Assembly: GCA_963716585.1 (NCBI GenBank)
Contig: CAVQTN010000004.1
Span: 792,296 to 856,295, forward strand
DNA: 64,000 bases
Direction: 5' to 3'
From: JAICUY01 sp963716585
Lineage (GTDB): Bacteria; Chloroflexota; Limnocylindria; QHBO01
Every line of letters starts with the position of its first letter. Position 1 is the stretch's first letter. The translations under genes and the position numbers were made by a program. The notes beneath the pieces are model-generated. The model was not told the DNA's origin, made no database searches, and saw nothing but the letters and a program-made list of their open reading frames with translations. Shown in pieces: positions 52,734 to 61,826 of this stretch.

Positions 52734-53249
52734 CTAGCTCGGGTCGCGAGGCAGCGGCGGCGGTCCGACGATGCTCGTTCCGTGGCGTCCGGCAATGGCA
52801 GCCAGGACCGCCGGATCGACCGGGCCGGAAGGCATCGGTGGCAGCACAGACGCTGTGGCAGGCTCGCCCATCTCGCGGAACATCGGCTCGTGGCCGGCGT
52901 TGCCCGGGCTGATGAGGAGCAGCAGCGTCGCCTCGGCGGAATCGAGGCGGAAGGCATGCGGGGTCCCGCGCGGCACGAATGCGAAGCCGCCCGGGCGCAG
53001 CTCGTGCTCGGCGCCATCGGCGAAGACTGTCACCGCGCCGTCGACGATGTAGAAGCCCTCCTCCTCATTTTCGTGCCGGTGCATCGGCGTCGCCAGGCCC
53101 CTCGAGCCCTGGACCTGGAAGAGGCTGTAGGCATCGCCGGTCTCGTCGCCGGTGGCCTTGAAGGTGTACAGACCGCCGAGCAGCCAGAGCCGCTCGCCCT
53201 CATCGGTGTCGTGGGCGAAGGTGGTCGGGGCAGAACCGGGAGCGCTCAT
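52734..53249 (-). CDS. Cupin-domain protein
   Basis: 171 residues. Cupin motif 1 'TPMHRHENEEEGFYIVDGAV' with 'HRHENEE', motif 2 'GGFAFVPRGTPHAFRLDSAE'. Metal-binding (HxHxxxxE...H) and probably an enzyme or regulator domain acting on a small molecule. Its divergent partner is the TetR gene at 53373; the shared palindromic promoter (53302-53334) suggests the TetR protein controls it. Confidence 0.82.
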   Translation of the reverse strand: MSAPGSAPTTFAHDTDEGERLWLLGGLYTFKATGDETGDAYSLFQVQGSRGLATPMHRHENEEEGFYIVDGAVTVFADGAEHELRPGGFAFVPRGTPHAFRLDSAEATLLLLISPGNAGHEPMFREMGEPATASVLPPMPSGPVDPAVLAAIAGRHGTSIVGPPPLPRDPS

Positions 53250-53301
53250 GGGATCTCCGATCCATGGGGGTACCGTCGGTCATTTCGCGGCACAGTGCTG
53301 T

Positions 53302-53334
53302 ACTATGGACGAAGTGGACGCATCCGTCAATAGT
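53302..53334. promoter_or_regulatory. Palindromic operator overlapping two divergent promoters
   Basis: ACTATGGACG-N13-CGTCAATAGT is an inverted repeat with 9 of 10 matching pairs. Each arm contributes one -35 and one -10: minus strand TTGACG-N17-CATAGT (towards the cupin), plus strand TGGACG-N17-AATAGT (towards TetR). A repressor here would block both promoters. Confidence 0.6.
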
Positions 53335-53372
53335 TCAGTGCACATATTTGGGTTACCAAAGCCAATGGACCG

Positions 53373-54017
53373 ATGAACCCCACCCGCCGGCGCCCGTACC
53401 GGCTGCAACGGCGGCGGGAGGCGATGGACGAGATGCGCGACCGGATCGCGCGCGCCGCGTTCGAGCTGCATGCGACCGTCGGCCCGGCACAGGCCACCAT
53501 CAGCGCCGTCGCGGAGCGCGCCGGCGTGGAGCGGCACACGGTCTACCGGCACTTCCCCGACATGGTGAGCCTCATCCGCGCCTGCACCGCGCATGGCATG
53601 GAGGTCACCTCGCTGCCGCAGCCGGACACATGGGAATCGATCGCCCATCCCCTCGGCCGCCTGCGCGTGGCGCTCGAGGCGATGTACGCCTACTACCGCG
53701 CCAACGACCGCATGATCGGGAACATCCTGCGCGACCTGCCGGTCATGCCCGAGCTGGCGGCCGGATCCAGCGACTACCAGGACCACCTGGGGCGCATCTG
53801 GGCGACGGTCCTGGCGCCCTGGAAGCGCCTGCGCGGGGCGCGAGGGAGCCGGACGCGTGCGCTCGTCAGCACCGCCCTCGAGTTCGGCACCTGGCAGGCA
53901 CTGACCGCCCGCGGTGGGCTGACCGATGCGGAGGCGGCGGCCACGATGGTCGCCGCCGTCGAGACCGCGCAGGCCGCAACGAGCTCGCGGTCGAGGAGTG
54001 GCCTCAGAGGCTCTTGA
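53373..54017 (+). CDS. TetR-family transcriptional regulator
   Basis: 214 residues. HTH at about residues 25-70: 'IARAAFELHATVGPAQATIS' and 'AERAGVERHTVYRHFPDMVS' (the canonical TetR YRHF element). A helical ligand domain follows. The ATG at 53373 follows the palindromic promoter 53302-53334, so it is probably autoregulated and controls the divergent cupin gene. Overlaps the end of the small membrane gene at 54004. Confidence 0.87.
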   Translation: MNPTRRRPYRLQRRREAMDEMRDRIARAAFELHATVGPAQATISAVAERAGVERHTVYRHFPDMVSLIRACTAHGMEVTSLPQPDTWESIAHPLGRLRVALEAMYAYYRANDRMIGNILRDLPVMPELAAGSSDYQDHLGRIWATVLAPWKRLRGARGSRTRALVSTALEFGTWQALTARGGLTDAEAAATMVAAVETAQAATSSRSRSGLRGS

Positions 54018-54288
54018 CGCTCGGACGAATGAGCCGATGGTAGAGCGCGAACAGGATGAAGGTTGGTGGCCACTGGCCCACGAACAGGGCCCAGTGCTCC
54101 CTGCCGAGCAGCTTGAGCGCCGCCGAGATGCCGATGGAGCCCAGCGCGGCCCAGTACCAGGCCTCTTCGGGAATGTTGTCGGTCACGCGAAAGAAGGCCT
54201 GCTGCGAGCCGGCGGCGCCAGACAGCATCCGATTGGTCATCGGGTCGTCGTTCATGGTGTCCTTGATCGTGTCGGTCATGGTGGTCAT
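54004..54288 (-). CDS. Small membrane protein, unknown
   Basis: 94 residues from the ATG at 54288 (GGAGACAACGCG upstream). N-terminal soluble part 'TDTIKDTMNDDPMTNRMLSG', then 'AWYWAALGSIGISAALKLLG' and 'ALFVGQWPPTFILFALYHRL', two membrane helices. Similar to small membrane proteins found in many soil bacteria; function unknown. Convergent with the TetR gene, with overlapping ends. Confidence 0.65.
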   Translation of the reverse strand: MTTMTDTIKDTMNDDPMTNRMLSGAAGSQQAFFRVTDNIPEEAWYWAALGSIGISAALKLLGREHWALFVGQWPPTFILFALYHRLIRPSVKSL

Positions 54289-54434
54289 CGCGTTGTCTCC
54301 AAACTGGTGCTGGTTGTCACCGCTGCGGGCGGAAATGACGCAGGTACGCACGCGCTGTGCCAGCGCGACTGCCAGCGCCGCGACGCGTGAACTGTCACGG
54401 ATTCTCGCAGCGCACGGGGGGTGAAGCCACTCCG

Positions 54435-54800
54435 TCAGTAGGGTGGCTCGAGGCGCTCGAACATCGGGAAGTGGCGGACGTTGGAGGTAGCCAGTTTGGC
54501 GCCGAGCTCCTGGGCCGTCGCCGCGACGACGAGATCCGCCGCAGCGAGCGAGTGGCTTCTCCTCCATTTCCGGCCGAGCAGCCCAGCCCGGCGCGCAACG
54601 TGCTCATCGACGCGGATCCACTGGACGGCGCGCATCAGCCGCTCCGCTGGTTCGCGTTCTGGATGCCGCAGGCCCCGAAGGAGCTCGACGCGGGTGATCT
54701 CCGAGCACGCCGGCGGATGCGAGAGTCTCTCCAGGTATTCGGCGGCAGCTGTGTGCCCGCGCAAGAGGTCAATCAGGACCGTGGTGTCCAGGACGATCAT
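54435..54800 (-). CDS. vapC: PIN-domain VapC toxin
   Basis: 121 residues. 'MIVLDTTVLIDLLRGHTAAA' (D5, with D11), 'PACSEITRVELLRGLRHPE' (central Glu), 'HSLAAADLVVAATAQELGAK' (third Asp) and 'LATSNVRHFP' match PIN domains. Cleaves RNA when free of VapB. Overlaps the antitoxin gene by 4 bp. Confidence 0.85.
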   Translation of the reverse strand: MIVLDTTVLIDLLRGHTAAAEYLERLSHPPACSEITRVELLRGLRHPEREPAERLMRAVQWIRVDEHVARRAGLLGRKWRRSHSLAAADLVVAATAQELGAKLATSNVRHFPMFERLEPPY

Positions 54801-55078
54801 CGGCGCCAGCGCTCCGCCAGCTCGTCGTCGCGAAGTCGATCCTCTTGACGAATGTCATCCACGTACGCCGCACCGTCGGGCAGATACGGAGCGACACCGA
54901 ACGACTCGCGCACCGCGGCGCGAAACCGAGCCAGTCGCTCGTTCGCGTCGGTCGGGTCAGCGAGGTATTCGTCGATCGCCTCGCGAATCATCTTCGAGGC
55001 GGTCGTCCCGCGCACCTTTGCCCGGCGCGCCAGCTCACCCGCCTGGTCGTCCTCGAGATAGATCTGCGTCCGCTTCAT
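54797..55078 (-). CDS. vapB: VapB-like ribbon-helix-helix antitoxin
   Basis: 93 residues from the ATG at 55078: 'MKRTQIYLEDDQAGELARRA' is the RHH strand and first helix, 'TTASKMIREAIDEYLADP' the second helix, and the C-terminal region ('VDDIRQEDRLRDDELAERWR') would neutralise the toxin. An ATG 18 nt upstream is less likely because of TACAAT at 55093-55088, which ends 9 nt before this ATG. Autoregulated by the palindrome at 55079-55097. Confidence 0.82.
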   Translation of the reverse strand: MKRTQIYLEDDQAGELARRAKVRGTTASKMIREAIDEYLADPTDANERLARFRAAVRESFGVAPYLPDGAAYVDDIRQEDRLRDDELAERWRR

Positions 55079-55097
55079 GATGTACGCATTGTACATC
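55079..55097 (-). promoter_or_regulatory. vapB operator/promoter: GATGTAC-N5-GTACATC
   Basis: Perfect 7-bp inverted repeat with a 5-bp spacer, directly before the antitoxin start and overlapping TACAAT. Typical autoregulatory site for an RHH antitoxin. Confidence 0.6.
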
Positions 55098-55108
55098 GCC
55101 GTCTGTGG

Positions 55109-56012
55109 CTAGCGTGGCAACAGTTCTTGGAGCTTCCGCATCGGCCCGTCGAGCGTCTGCCCGCCGGCGAGCACCGGTGCGAAGAGGTCCCCATGCTCCC
55201 CGATCCGGCGCAGCACGGTCTCCATGGTGAAGGCTCGCCGATCGAGCCCGTCGTCGACCTCTTCCCAAAGAAGAGGCGTGGAGACCGTCGCTCCGGGCGT
55301 CGGGCGAACCGAGTAGACCGATGCCGTCGTCCGCCCGCGGCCGTTCTGGTTGTAGTCGATCAGGACACCGCTGCGCTTCGCCTTCAGCCACTCGGTCGTC
55401 ACCACGCGAGGATGACGCATTTCGAGCAGCGAGGCGGCGGCCTCGGCGAAGGCGTGCGTCTCCTCGAAGGTGTGGCGCCGCTCGATCGGGACCAGGACGT
55501 GCATGCCGTCCGCGCCGCTCGTCTTGGCATACGCGCGCAGGCTCGAGCTCGGTCATGAGCTCGCCCACCAGCCGCGCGGCCGTGACGCCGGCCGCGAACT
55601 CGCCGTCCGGCGGGTCGAGGTCGAAGACGACGTAATCGGGACGGTCGGGCTCATCCACCCGCGAATACCACGCGTTCATGTCGATGCAGTGCATCTGCAC
55701 CATCCAGAGCAGCGCCTCGCGCGAGTTGACCAGCGGGAAATCGACGTCGCGCGCGTGCCGACCCTCGCGGGTGCGCGTCGCGAAGCGCCGCGTTGGGATC
55801 CAGGACGGCATGCCCTTGGGCGCCTGCTTCTGGAAGAACGCTCCGCCGGCGAGCCCTTCGCGGTAGCGCTTCATGGTGAAGGGCCGGTCGCGAAGGTGCG
55901 GGACGAGCGCGTCCGCGACTGCGTCGTAGTAGGCGAACACGTCGCCCTTGGTGATCCCGTCGTCCGGGAACAGAACGCGATCGCCGCTGGTCAGCTTGAC
56001 CGATGCGACCAT
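55109..56012 (-). CDS. LigD-type polymerase/primase (NHEJ), apparent +1 frameshift near 55545
   Basis: The ATG at 56012 opens 'LTSGDRVLFPDDGITKGDVF', 'YYDAVADALVPHLRDRPFTM' and 'DRPDYVVFDLDPPDGEFAAG' (the catalytic D-x-D pair in 'FDLDPP'), then the frame shifts by +1: 'LRAYAKTSGADGMHVLVPIE', 'TFEETHAFAEAAASLLEMRH' and 'WLKAKRSGVLIDYNQNGRGR' to the stop at 55109. Joined about 300 residues, the size of stand-alone archaeo-eukaryotic primase-type LigD polymerases, which fill gaps in double-strand-break repair. No Ku or ligase in this window. A TA module precedes and follows. Confidence 0.78.
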
Positions 56013-56016
56013 CTCG

Positions 56017-56328
56017 TCACCAGCAGCCCACGGCATAGTCGACAGCAGCGCAAACCCGCTCCATGGTTTCTTCACTCACCGATCCCGCATACGTCGTCAG
56101 GGACGCTTTCGTGACCGTGTGCAGCCCATCGCAATTGATCACCGACGGCCTGTCGAGGCCGGCATCCTGGTGGTCGAAGTCAACCTCGGCTGCGATGTTG
56201 CGGATGGAGGTGGTGACCTCAGCGACGGTGACGAGGGCTCGCACGTCGATGACCTCGTGCCGTGTCAGCACGAGCACCGGTCGCCGCTTGCGCCCGACCT
56301 GCGCGAGCCAAATCTCGCCGCGGTTCAC
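56017..56328 (-). CDS. MazF/PemK-like toxin
   Basis: 103 residues. 'MNRGEIWLAQVGRKRRPVLV' is the MazF/CcdB-fold start ('RGEIWWA...RPVLVL'), with 'DRPSVINCDGLHTVTKASL' the second MazF-type block. These endoribonucleases are inhibited by short acidic antitoxins, here the preceding gene (4-bp overlap). The stop is close to the LigD-like gene start (56012). Confidence 0.82.
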   Translation of the reverse strand: MNRGEIWLAQVGRKRRPVLVLTRHEVIDVRALVTVAEVTTSIRNIAAEVDFDHQDAGLDRPSVINCDGLHTVTKASLTTYAGSVSEETMERVCAAVDYAVGCW

Positions 56329-56534
56329 TCCTCCGTCCAGGTCTCGGCTTCCGACCAGAACGGATCCGGTCGCTCGGGACGACGCCGATACGCATCGCGA
56401 TCGGCCTCGGCCAGCGCCGCTCGCACGGCTGCCTCGACACCCTGGCGCGCCGCGGCTGAAACATTGACCTTCAGGCGACGAGCGCGCTCCGACAGCGCTC
56501 GGTCGATCGTGAAGCTGGTTCGTGTAGATGCCAT
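56325..56534 (-). CDS. CcdA/MazE-like antitoxin
   Basis: 69 residues: 'STRTSFTIDRALSERARRLK' then 'NVSAAARQGVEAAVRAALAE' and the acidic C-terminus 'PFWSEAETWTEE'. An RHH-type antitoxin like CcdA. TAGCAT on the minus strand (56546-56541) ends 6 nt before the ATG at 56534, and the palindrome TGCTAGCA (56542-56549) could be its operator. Confidence 0.78.
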   Translation of the reverse strand: MASTRTSFTIDRALSERARRLKVNVSAAARQGVEAAVRAALAEADRDAYRRRPERPDPFWSEAETWTEE

Positions 56535-56590
56535 CGCCCTATGCTAGCAGGTGTTGATAGCACGTATGGCCGATCAGGTACGATGCGGCC

Positions 56591-57364
56591 ATGCTCATCA
56601 TCCTGCCGCCGTCCGAGACGAAGCGACCGCCGCCCGACGACGGGCCGCCGCTCGATCTCGAGCGGCTATCGTTTCCGGAGCTGGCGGCGATGCGCCTGCG
56701 CGTGCTGGATGCGCTGGTCGCGACGAGCCATGAAGCCGATGCGCTCGGTCGCCTTCGTGTCGGGCCCGCGACGGCGCACGAGGTGGCGCGCAACGAGCGC
56801 ATCCGCGAGTTGCCGACACGACGCGCGGTCGACACGTACGCAGGTCCGCTCTACGCCGGCCTCGCGCCGGAATCGTGGTCGGACGAGGCGGCTCGTTGTG
56901 CTGCGGGGCAGCTCGTCATCGTGTCAGCACTGTGGGGTGCCCTGCGCCATGAAGACCGCGTCCCGCCCTACCGGCTCCACGTCTGCGCGCGACTCATCGG
57001 CCAGGACCGACTCGAGCCGATGTGGCGAACGGTGCTGCCTGACGTCCTGACCGAGGCCAGCGGAGGCACTGGACCAATCGTCGATCTGCGGTCACCGGCG
57101 TACCAGGCCGTCGGCCGGCCTGCGGGTCTGGACGATCAGACGATCATGTTGCGCGTCCGGCCGGCGCCGGGAGGACCTCCCCACATCGGTGACGTCGTCG
57201 CCAAACGGGTTCGCGGCGAGGCCGCTCGCCAACTTCTCTCGTGGCGCGTCGACCCCGAAGAGGTGCTGGACGTCGCCGATCAACTTGCGACGCAATGGCC
57301 GATCGAGATCGAGCCGCCCGGCGGACGGCACCGCTGCTGGACGATCACCCTGCAGGTGGCGTGA
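56591..57364 (+). CDS. yaaA: YaaA-family (UPF0246/DUF328) peroxide stress protein
   Basis: 257 residues. 'MLIILPPSETKRPPPDDGPP' is the YaaA start ('ILPPSETK'), 'LPTRRAVDTYAGPLYAGLAP' the 'YTG-VLY' block, 'ALWGALRHEDRVPPYRLHVC' and 'VVDLRSPAYQAV' (LRS.aY) further conserved parts. YaaA limits DNA damage from peroxide by binding iron or DNA. TACGAT (56579-56584) ends 6 nt before the ATG. Confidence 0.85.
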   Translation: MLIILPPSETKRPPPDDGPPLDLERLSFPELAAMRLRVLDALVATSHEADALGRLRVGPATAHEVARNERIRELPTRRAVDTYAGPLYAGLAPESWSDEAARCAAGQLVIVSALWGALRHEDRVPPYRLHVCARLIGQDRLEPMWRTVLPDVLTEASGGTGPIVDLRSPAYQAVGRPAGLDDQTIMLRVRPAPGGPPHIGDVVAKRVRGEAARQLLSWRVDPEEVLDVADQLATQWPIEIEPPGGRHRCWTITLQVA

Positions 57365-57374
57365 TCGTTCGCAC

Positions 57375-57402
57375 TTGACAACCGTACATATGGACGTACA
57401 GT
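57375..57402 (+). promoter_or_regulatory. Strong sigma70-type promoter of the Phd/RelE-like pair
   Basis: TTGACA (57375-57380), 16-bp spacer, TACAGT (57397-57402), then 6 nt to the ATG at 57409. The spacer holds GTACATATGGAC, a near-palindrome, and GTAC recurs inside the -10, probably the antitoxin's operator. Confidence 0.7.
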
Positions 57403-57408
57403 TGAGCG

Positions 57409-57685
57409 ATGCGATCAATCGGCATCACCGAACTGCGCCAGAGAGCGGCCGACGTCATCCAGGAGGCTGCCTCGAACGACGAGCCGACCGTCAGTGCTCC
57501 AGCGATCGCGCAAGGCCGCGTACATCATCGGTCCTGAACGGTTCGAGCAGGACCAGGCCGAGCTGAAGTCGCTGCGACGCGCGCTGTTCCTCGCCGAGGT
57601 GCGCGAAGCGGAGGCGGAATACGACACGGGAGCCAGCCGCCGATTCGAGGACGTGGAGGCGCTCCTCGACGAGCTGCGCGGCTGA
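57409..57685 (+). CDS. Phd/YefM-type antitoxin (apparent +1 frameshift near 57492)
   Basis: The ATG at 57409 encodes 'MRSIGITELRQRAADVIQEA', the Phd/YefM N-terminus, then loses frame after 'DEPTV'. The +1 frame gives 'LQRSRKAAYIIGPERFEQDQ' and the acidic helix 'EVREAEAEYDTGASRRFEDV', ending at 57685. Joined about 91 residues, the normal size. The stop is 3 bp before the RelE-type gene. The strong TTGACA promoter precedes it. Confidence 0.72.
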
Positions 57686-57688
57686 CGC

Positions 57689-57943
57689 ATGCGGATCATC
57701 GCCTCGAACCGCTTCCTTCGGCGCGCCAAGAAGCTTCGAGAGCCGCAGGCATCCATGCTTCGCGCTGCACTCCGCCGATTCGCGGCGAATCCGCGCGATC
57801 CCCTGCTGCGCACGCACAAGCTGAAGGGCGAGCTCGCGGACTACTGGGCGCTCAGCGTCGACGACGACCTCCGCGTCCTCTTCCGCTGGCAGGAGGACGA
57901 AGCATTCCTGGTCAACATCGGCTCACACGACGAGGTGTACTAG
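57689..57943 (+). CDS. RelE/YafQ-superfamily toxin
   Basis: 84 residues: 'FLRRAKKLREPQASMLRAAL', 'LLRTHKLKGELADYWALSVD' (a RelE-type 'HxLKG-L...ysv'), 'DDLRVLFRWQEDEAFLVNIG' and 'SHDEVY' at the end. The family cleaves mRNA on the ribosome or inhibits translation. Start GCATGCGG with ATG 57689, 3 bp after the antitoxin stop. Confidence 0.82.
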   Translation: MRIIASNRFLRRAKKLREPQASMLRAALRRFAANPRDPLLRTHKLKGELADYWALSVDDDLRVLFRWQEDEAFLVNIGSHDEVY

Positions 57944-58050
57944 CGAAACAACCGTTTCGCCTGCCCTTTCGTCGTCCGTGCGTTGACGGCTCGCCTGGCT
58001 ACGTCGCATCGGTCAGATAGCGGCCCCGTCAAGGGCCAGCGCCGCTCGGG

Positions 58051-58200
58051 CTAGCTGGCTTCGGCTGCCGAGACGCTCCGGACCACCAGACCGTCGATCC
58101 CCTCGAAGTCACCAGCGCCGTACGGCTTGCGAGCACCACCGCGGCGATCCGCCGGCCGTGTCGTGTCAGGGCGACGCGTTCATCGGCGAAGGCCAGACGT
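58051..58200 (-). pseudogene. Decayed Phd/PIN toxin-antitoxin remnant
   Basis: Minus-strand 'FADERVALTRHGRRIAAVV' matches the centre of Phd/YefM antitoxins. The next frame ends 'AGDFEGIDGLVVRSVSAAEA' and a stop, similar to the C-terminus of a PIN-type protein. No start or full frame survives in 57944-58440, a 497-bp stretch with nothing else I can identify. Confidence 0.45.
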
Positions 58201-58440
58201 CGTGGCGACCAATGAGGAATCGTCCAGCACGGGACCGGGCTACCCATCGAAGCAGATGCGTCATGTCCCACCCATGTCCTTCGTCGCCGGTGCGGTCGGT
58301 CTCGACCGCAGCGCTTCGTTCACGGCTTCGGACGTCGGGAATCGTTTCGCGGCCGATGCTGGCCGGTTACGTCCTGCTTATCGATTGACGCGCCAGAGTG
58401 CGACACAAGAGCTGTCACAACCGGTTCCGATATTCCCCGT

Positions 58441-59701
58441 ATGAAGAGCAGCGTTACCGTCACCGCCGACCGCATCGTCGTGGAGCATCTCGAGCTCATC
58501 GACCAGCAGCTGGCCGCCTTCGTCGCCGAGCGCGAGCCGGCGGAGCAGGCGGAGCTGGTCGAGCGCGCGACGCGCATCGGCCTGCAGACCATCTGCAGCG
58601 CAGGCGTGAGCCTGACGACGGATGTCGTGCGCGCCGAGTTCGGCCGCCTCAGCGAGCGGCTGGAGCAGACGAATGCGCGCGCCGCCGAGGCTGTCGAGCA
58701 GCAGCTCCGGGCGAACTTCGCCGATGGTGACGGGCGCCTGCCGCGCACGCTCGAGCAGTTCCTGGGCGAGGACGGCAAGCTGCGCCGGCTGGTCGGCGAG
58801 CTGTTCGACCCGAACCGTCGCGAGGGTGCGCTCGGCCGGCTGACCGCGCAGTTGGAGCGCTACTTCGATGGCGACGCATCGCAGCTCGCGCGGCTGCTCG
58901 ACCCGACGCGCGAGGGCTCGCCGCTGCACCAGTTCCGCAACGAGGTGAGCGGCGAATTCCGCGCGCTGCAGGAGCGGCTGGTCGCGCTCGAGGCCGGCGA
59001 GAAGGCCCGCGCCGAGGAGCGCGCCAACGGCACGGCCAAGGGGATCGACTTCGAGGATGCCCTCGAGGCGCGCCTGGCCGACATGGCCAGGAACCAGGGG
59101 GACCTGCTGGAGCGCACCGGCGACCGGTGCGGGCGACAGCTTGCGCAGCAAGAAGGGCGACTTCGTGCTCGGCATCGATCCCAGCCGCACGCGCGGCGTG
59201 GACCTTCGCGTCGTAATCGAGGCGAAGGACCGCTCGGTGAGCCTGCGCCGATTCAGCGCGGAGCTGGCCGACGCGCGCGAGAACCGCCGCGCCGCCGTCG
59301 CGCTCGCCGTCTTCACCCCTCAGTCGGCGCCGACCAGTGTCGCGCCGCTGGCGCTCATCGGTTCGGATGTCTTCTGCGTGTACGACCCCGAGGCCGATGA
59401 CGCCGTCGCCCTCGAGGCCGCGGTCCGCCTGAGCCGCATCCTGGCGCTGGCCAGCCTTCGCGAATCATCGGTCCAGCTCGATGTGCCGGCCGTGCAGGAG
59501 GCGCTCGCCGAGATCGTGCGCCAGGTCGGCGAGGTGCAGGGCGCGAAGGCGCGCCTGACCTCCATCTCCAACGCCGCGACCGACGTCGCGCGCACGCTCG
59601 ACACCATGCGCGCCTCCATCCTGCGCAGCGTCAAGGACGTCGAGACCCAGCTCGAGGTCGTCGAGCCCCAGACCGATGTGCCCGGCGCGATCAGCGCCTG
59701 A
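58441..59701 (+). CDS. RmuC/DUF2130-like coiled-coil protein with PD-(D/E)XK motif (apparent +1 frameshift near 59125)
   Basis: ATG 58441 gives a helical, coiled-coil region ('ERATRIGLQTICSAGVSLTT', 'RAEFGRLSERLEQTNARAAE') to about residue 225 ('GIDFEDALEARLADMARNQG'). A +1 shift in 'GACCGGTGCGGGC' leads to 'SLRSKKGDFVLGIDPSRTRG' and 'VDLRVVIEAKDR', a D...ExK nuclease motif, then more helices to 59701. Joined about 419 residues. The layout recalls RmuC or DUF2130 nucleases. Possibly part of a defence group with the helicase and DUF4268 genes that follow. Confidence 0.65.
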
Positions 59702-59730
59702 ATCGGAAGTTCATAGCCTGGCCGCCGGCC

Positions 59731-59918
59731 CCGTAGCCATGGGGCGGCTCTAACGGCCAAGCAGCCCCTGCATCGGCCCTCCGCACCCAGTCGCGACCGC
59801 GAATCAGCGCTCATCTCGGCCGATGTGGTCACCGGCTGGTGATTTCGGCGAGGCAAACGCTCACATCGGCCGACTGCGGTCGTTTCTTGGCCGTTAGAGC
59901 CATACGGTGGCTATCGGG
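59731..59918. repeat. Repeat E: imperfect inverted repeat overlapping the end of the helicase gene
   Basis: CCGTAGCCA...GGCTCTAACGGCCAAG at 59731-59761 pairs with CTTGGCCGTTAGAGCC...GGCTATCGG at 59886-59918 (16-bp perfect core). Inside are two further similar pieces (CATCTCGGCCGATGT and CACATCGGCCGACTG). Its right arm includes the helicase stop codon. Confidence 0.6.
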
Positions 59919-61611
59919 GCGCTACTTCGCGCAGCCACTTCCTCCGATGCGACCACCACCAGGTGCGACCGGGCGCGGGTGGCGCCCACGTAGAGCAGGG
60001 ACGCGAGGTCAGCCTCATCGATGCGCCCATCGATCTCCGCCAGCACCACCACCGGCGACTCGAGTCCCTTGTAGCGATGGATGGTCGCGACCCGCACCTC
60101 GTTGCCCTTCGTCGGCATCGGCAGCACCGCGCCCTCCGGCCCGTACTCGGGCATCAGCCGATACGGCCACGCCTCGACCGGGACTGACGGCGCCATCAGC
60201 CACGAAGACCGATTCGACCGCGGCGTCAGCACGACCACGTCGCGAGGGGTGCACCCGTCCCTGGCCGATGATCCGGCGCAGCGCGGTGCCGAGCACCTTG
60301 CGGCAGGCATCGGCGTCGCCATCGGTGTAGGTGAAGATCTCGACCGGGCGACCCTCGGGGCCGACCGCCAGCGGCTCCGGCGCATCGGTCACCGGAGCGG
60401 CCCAGCGTGCGGCGAAGGCATGGATGGCCTGCGTGGAGCGGCGGTTCTCGTTCAGGTGGTAGACCGGCGGCGACTCGGGCATGACGACGCCCAGCTCGTC
60501 CGGCTGGCGGGCGTGGTAGAGGTCCTGGTTCGCGTCGCCGAAGACGTAGACGATTCCCGTCGCCGGATCGCGGAGCAGGTCCAGGAGCGGCAGCCACCAG
60601 ACGGAGTCGAGGTCCTGGCCCTCGTCGACCACGATCGCGTCGAATCGCGGCTCGGGCAACGCGTGGAGCGCCCTGTCCAGCACGTTCGGCAGGTCGTCGA
60701 AATAGGCAGCGTCGTGCGCCGGTGATGGACCGATGAGCCCGGCCTCCGTCCCCAGGCGTTCTGCCAGCCCGTGGAAGGTGCTGACCGTGATCCGGTCGAG
60801 GCGGCCGATGGTGGCTGGCAAGGTGCTCGGCGAGCGGTCGGTTGAAGCAGGTCAGCAGGACCTCGAAGCCCTGGGCGGCGAGCCGTCGTGCCTTCTCGGC
60901 GGCGAGGAGCGTCTTGCCAGACCCGGCGACACCCAGGATGAGCGCGCGACGTTGGCTGGCAACAAGTCGAGCGCGCCGAACTGCGTGGCTCAGGGCAATG
61001 CGCGCCTCGTCCGCCGCAACACCGGCCGCCAGCGGCGAGCGGATCTCGAAGTCGGCGAGCCAGCAGGGTCTCCAGCGCGTCCATGCCGAGCTGCCCGGGC
61101 GGCGCCACCTTCTGCAGACGCATCGCCCGAGCCGCTTGACCATTCGAAGATCTGGCCGATCCGTGCTCACCACGCGCTCGAGGTCGCCGTGGTCGATGAC
61201 GATCTCGAGCGGACCGTCCGCCGGCGTCATGCCTGGATCGTAGGCGCAATCCGGGAAGGCGACCGCCCGGATGAACCGGACACCACGGTGGGCCAGTCGG
61301 GCAGCTCGCCTCGCAGACGCGCCGTTGGCCGTGCATCTCGCGCATCACCTGCGCGAACGGATCCTTGATTCGTGCCGTGCGCCGCGCCGTCGACGGACTC
61401 CCACCGGCCGCCCGCTGCGCTGACGGCCCCGCCCTTGACCTCGATCGACCAGGATGCCGCGGTCGGGATGGGCGAGGACGGCGTCGGCCTCGCCGTCCGC
61501 CGGCTCGATGCCCGGGTGCCTCTCCAGCCAGGCGACGTTGCGGTAGATCGCCCAGGGGGCTTCAGCGCACCTTTGAGGGCCGATGTCCAACCGATCTTCG
61601 GGCTGTTTCAT
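59894..61611 (-). pseudogene. NERD-domain plus UvrD-like helicase (frame broken in several places)
   Basis: Pieces in three minus-strand frames join as one protein of about 570 residues. N-terminus: NERD nuclease-like domain, 'PWAIYRNVAWLERHPG', 'GEADAVLAHPDRGIL' and 'EVKGG'. Then 'ALILGVAGSGKT' (Walker A), 'VLLTCFNRPLAEHLA', 'ITVSTFHGLAERLG', 'DAIVVDEGQDLDSVWW' (motif II), 'VYVFGDANQDLYHARQ', 'HLNENRRSTQAIH' and the C-terminal 'VATIHRYKGLESPVVVLAEI' with 'LYVGATRARSHLVVVASEE'. At least four frameshifts separate them. NERD-helicase fusions are often found with defence or plasmid loci. Start uncertain. The second arm of the palindrome repeats this gene. Confidence 0.7.
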
Positions 61612-61826
61612 GCCCTGAAGGGTAGCTGGCTCAGCGACTACAGCCAGCAGCTTACAGCTAAGGTTCACACGTATTCCAGCAGCTCGCGGCGCGCCGCTCG
61701 ATATCCGTGAGCTGATGGATGATCCGCGCCCGGTCGCTTCGCCCGCGGGTACACGCCAAGGCGCACTGGCTCGAAGAATCGCTGACGATCGTGAGCAGCG
61801 ACAAACTGGGTCGCCGGAGCTGACTG

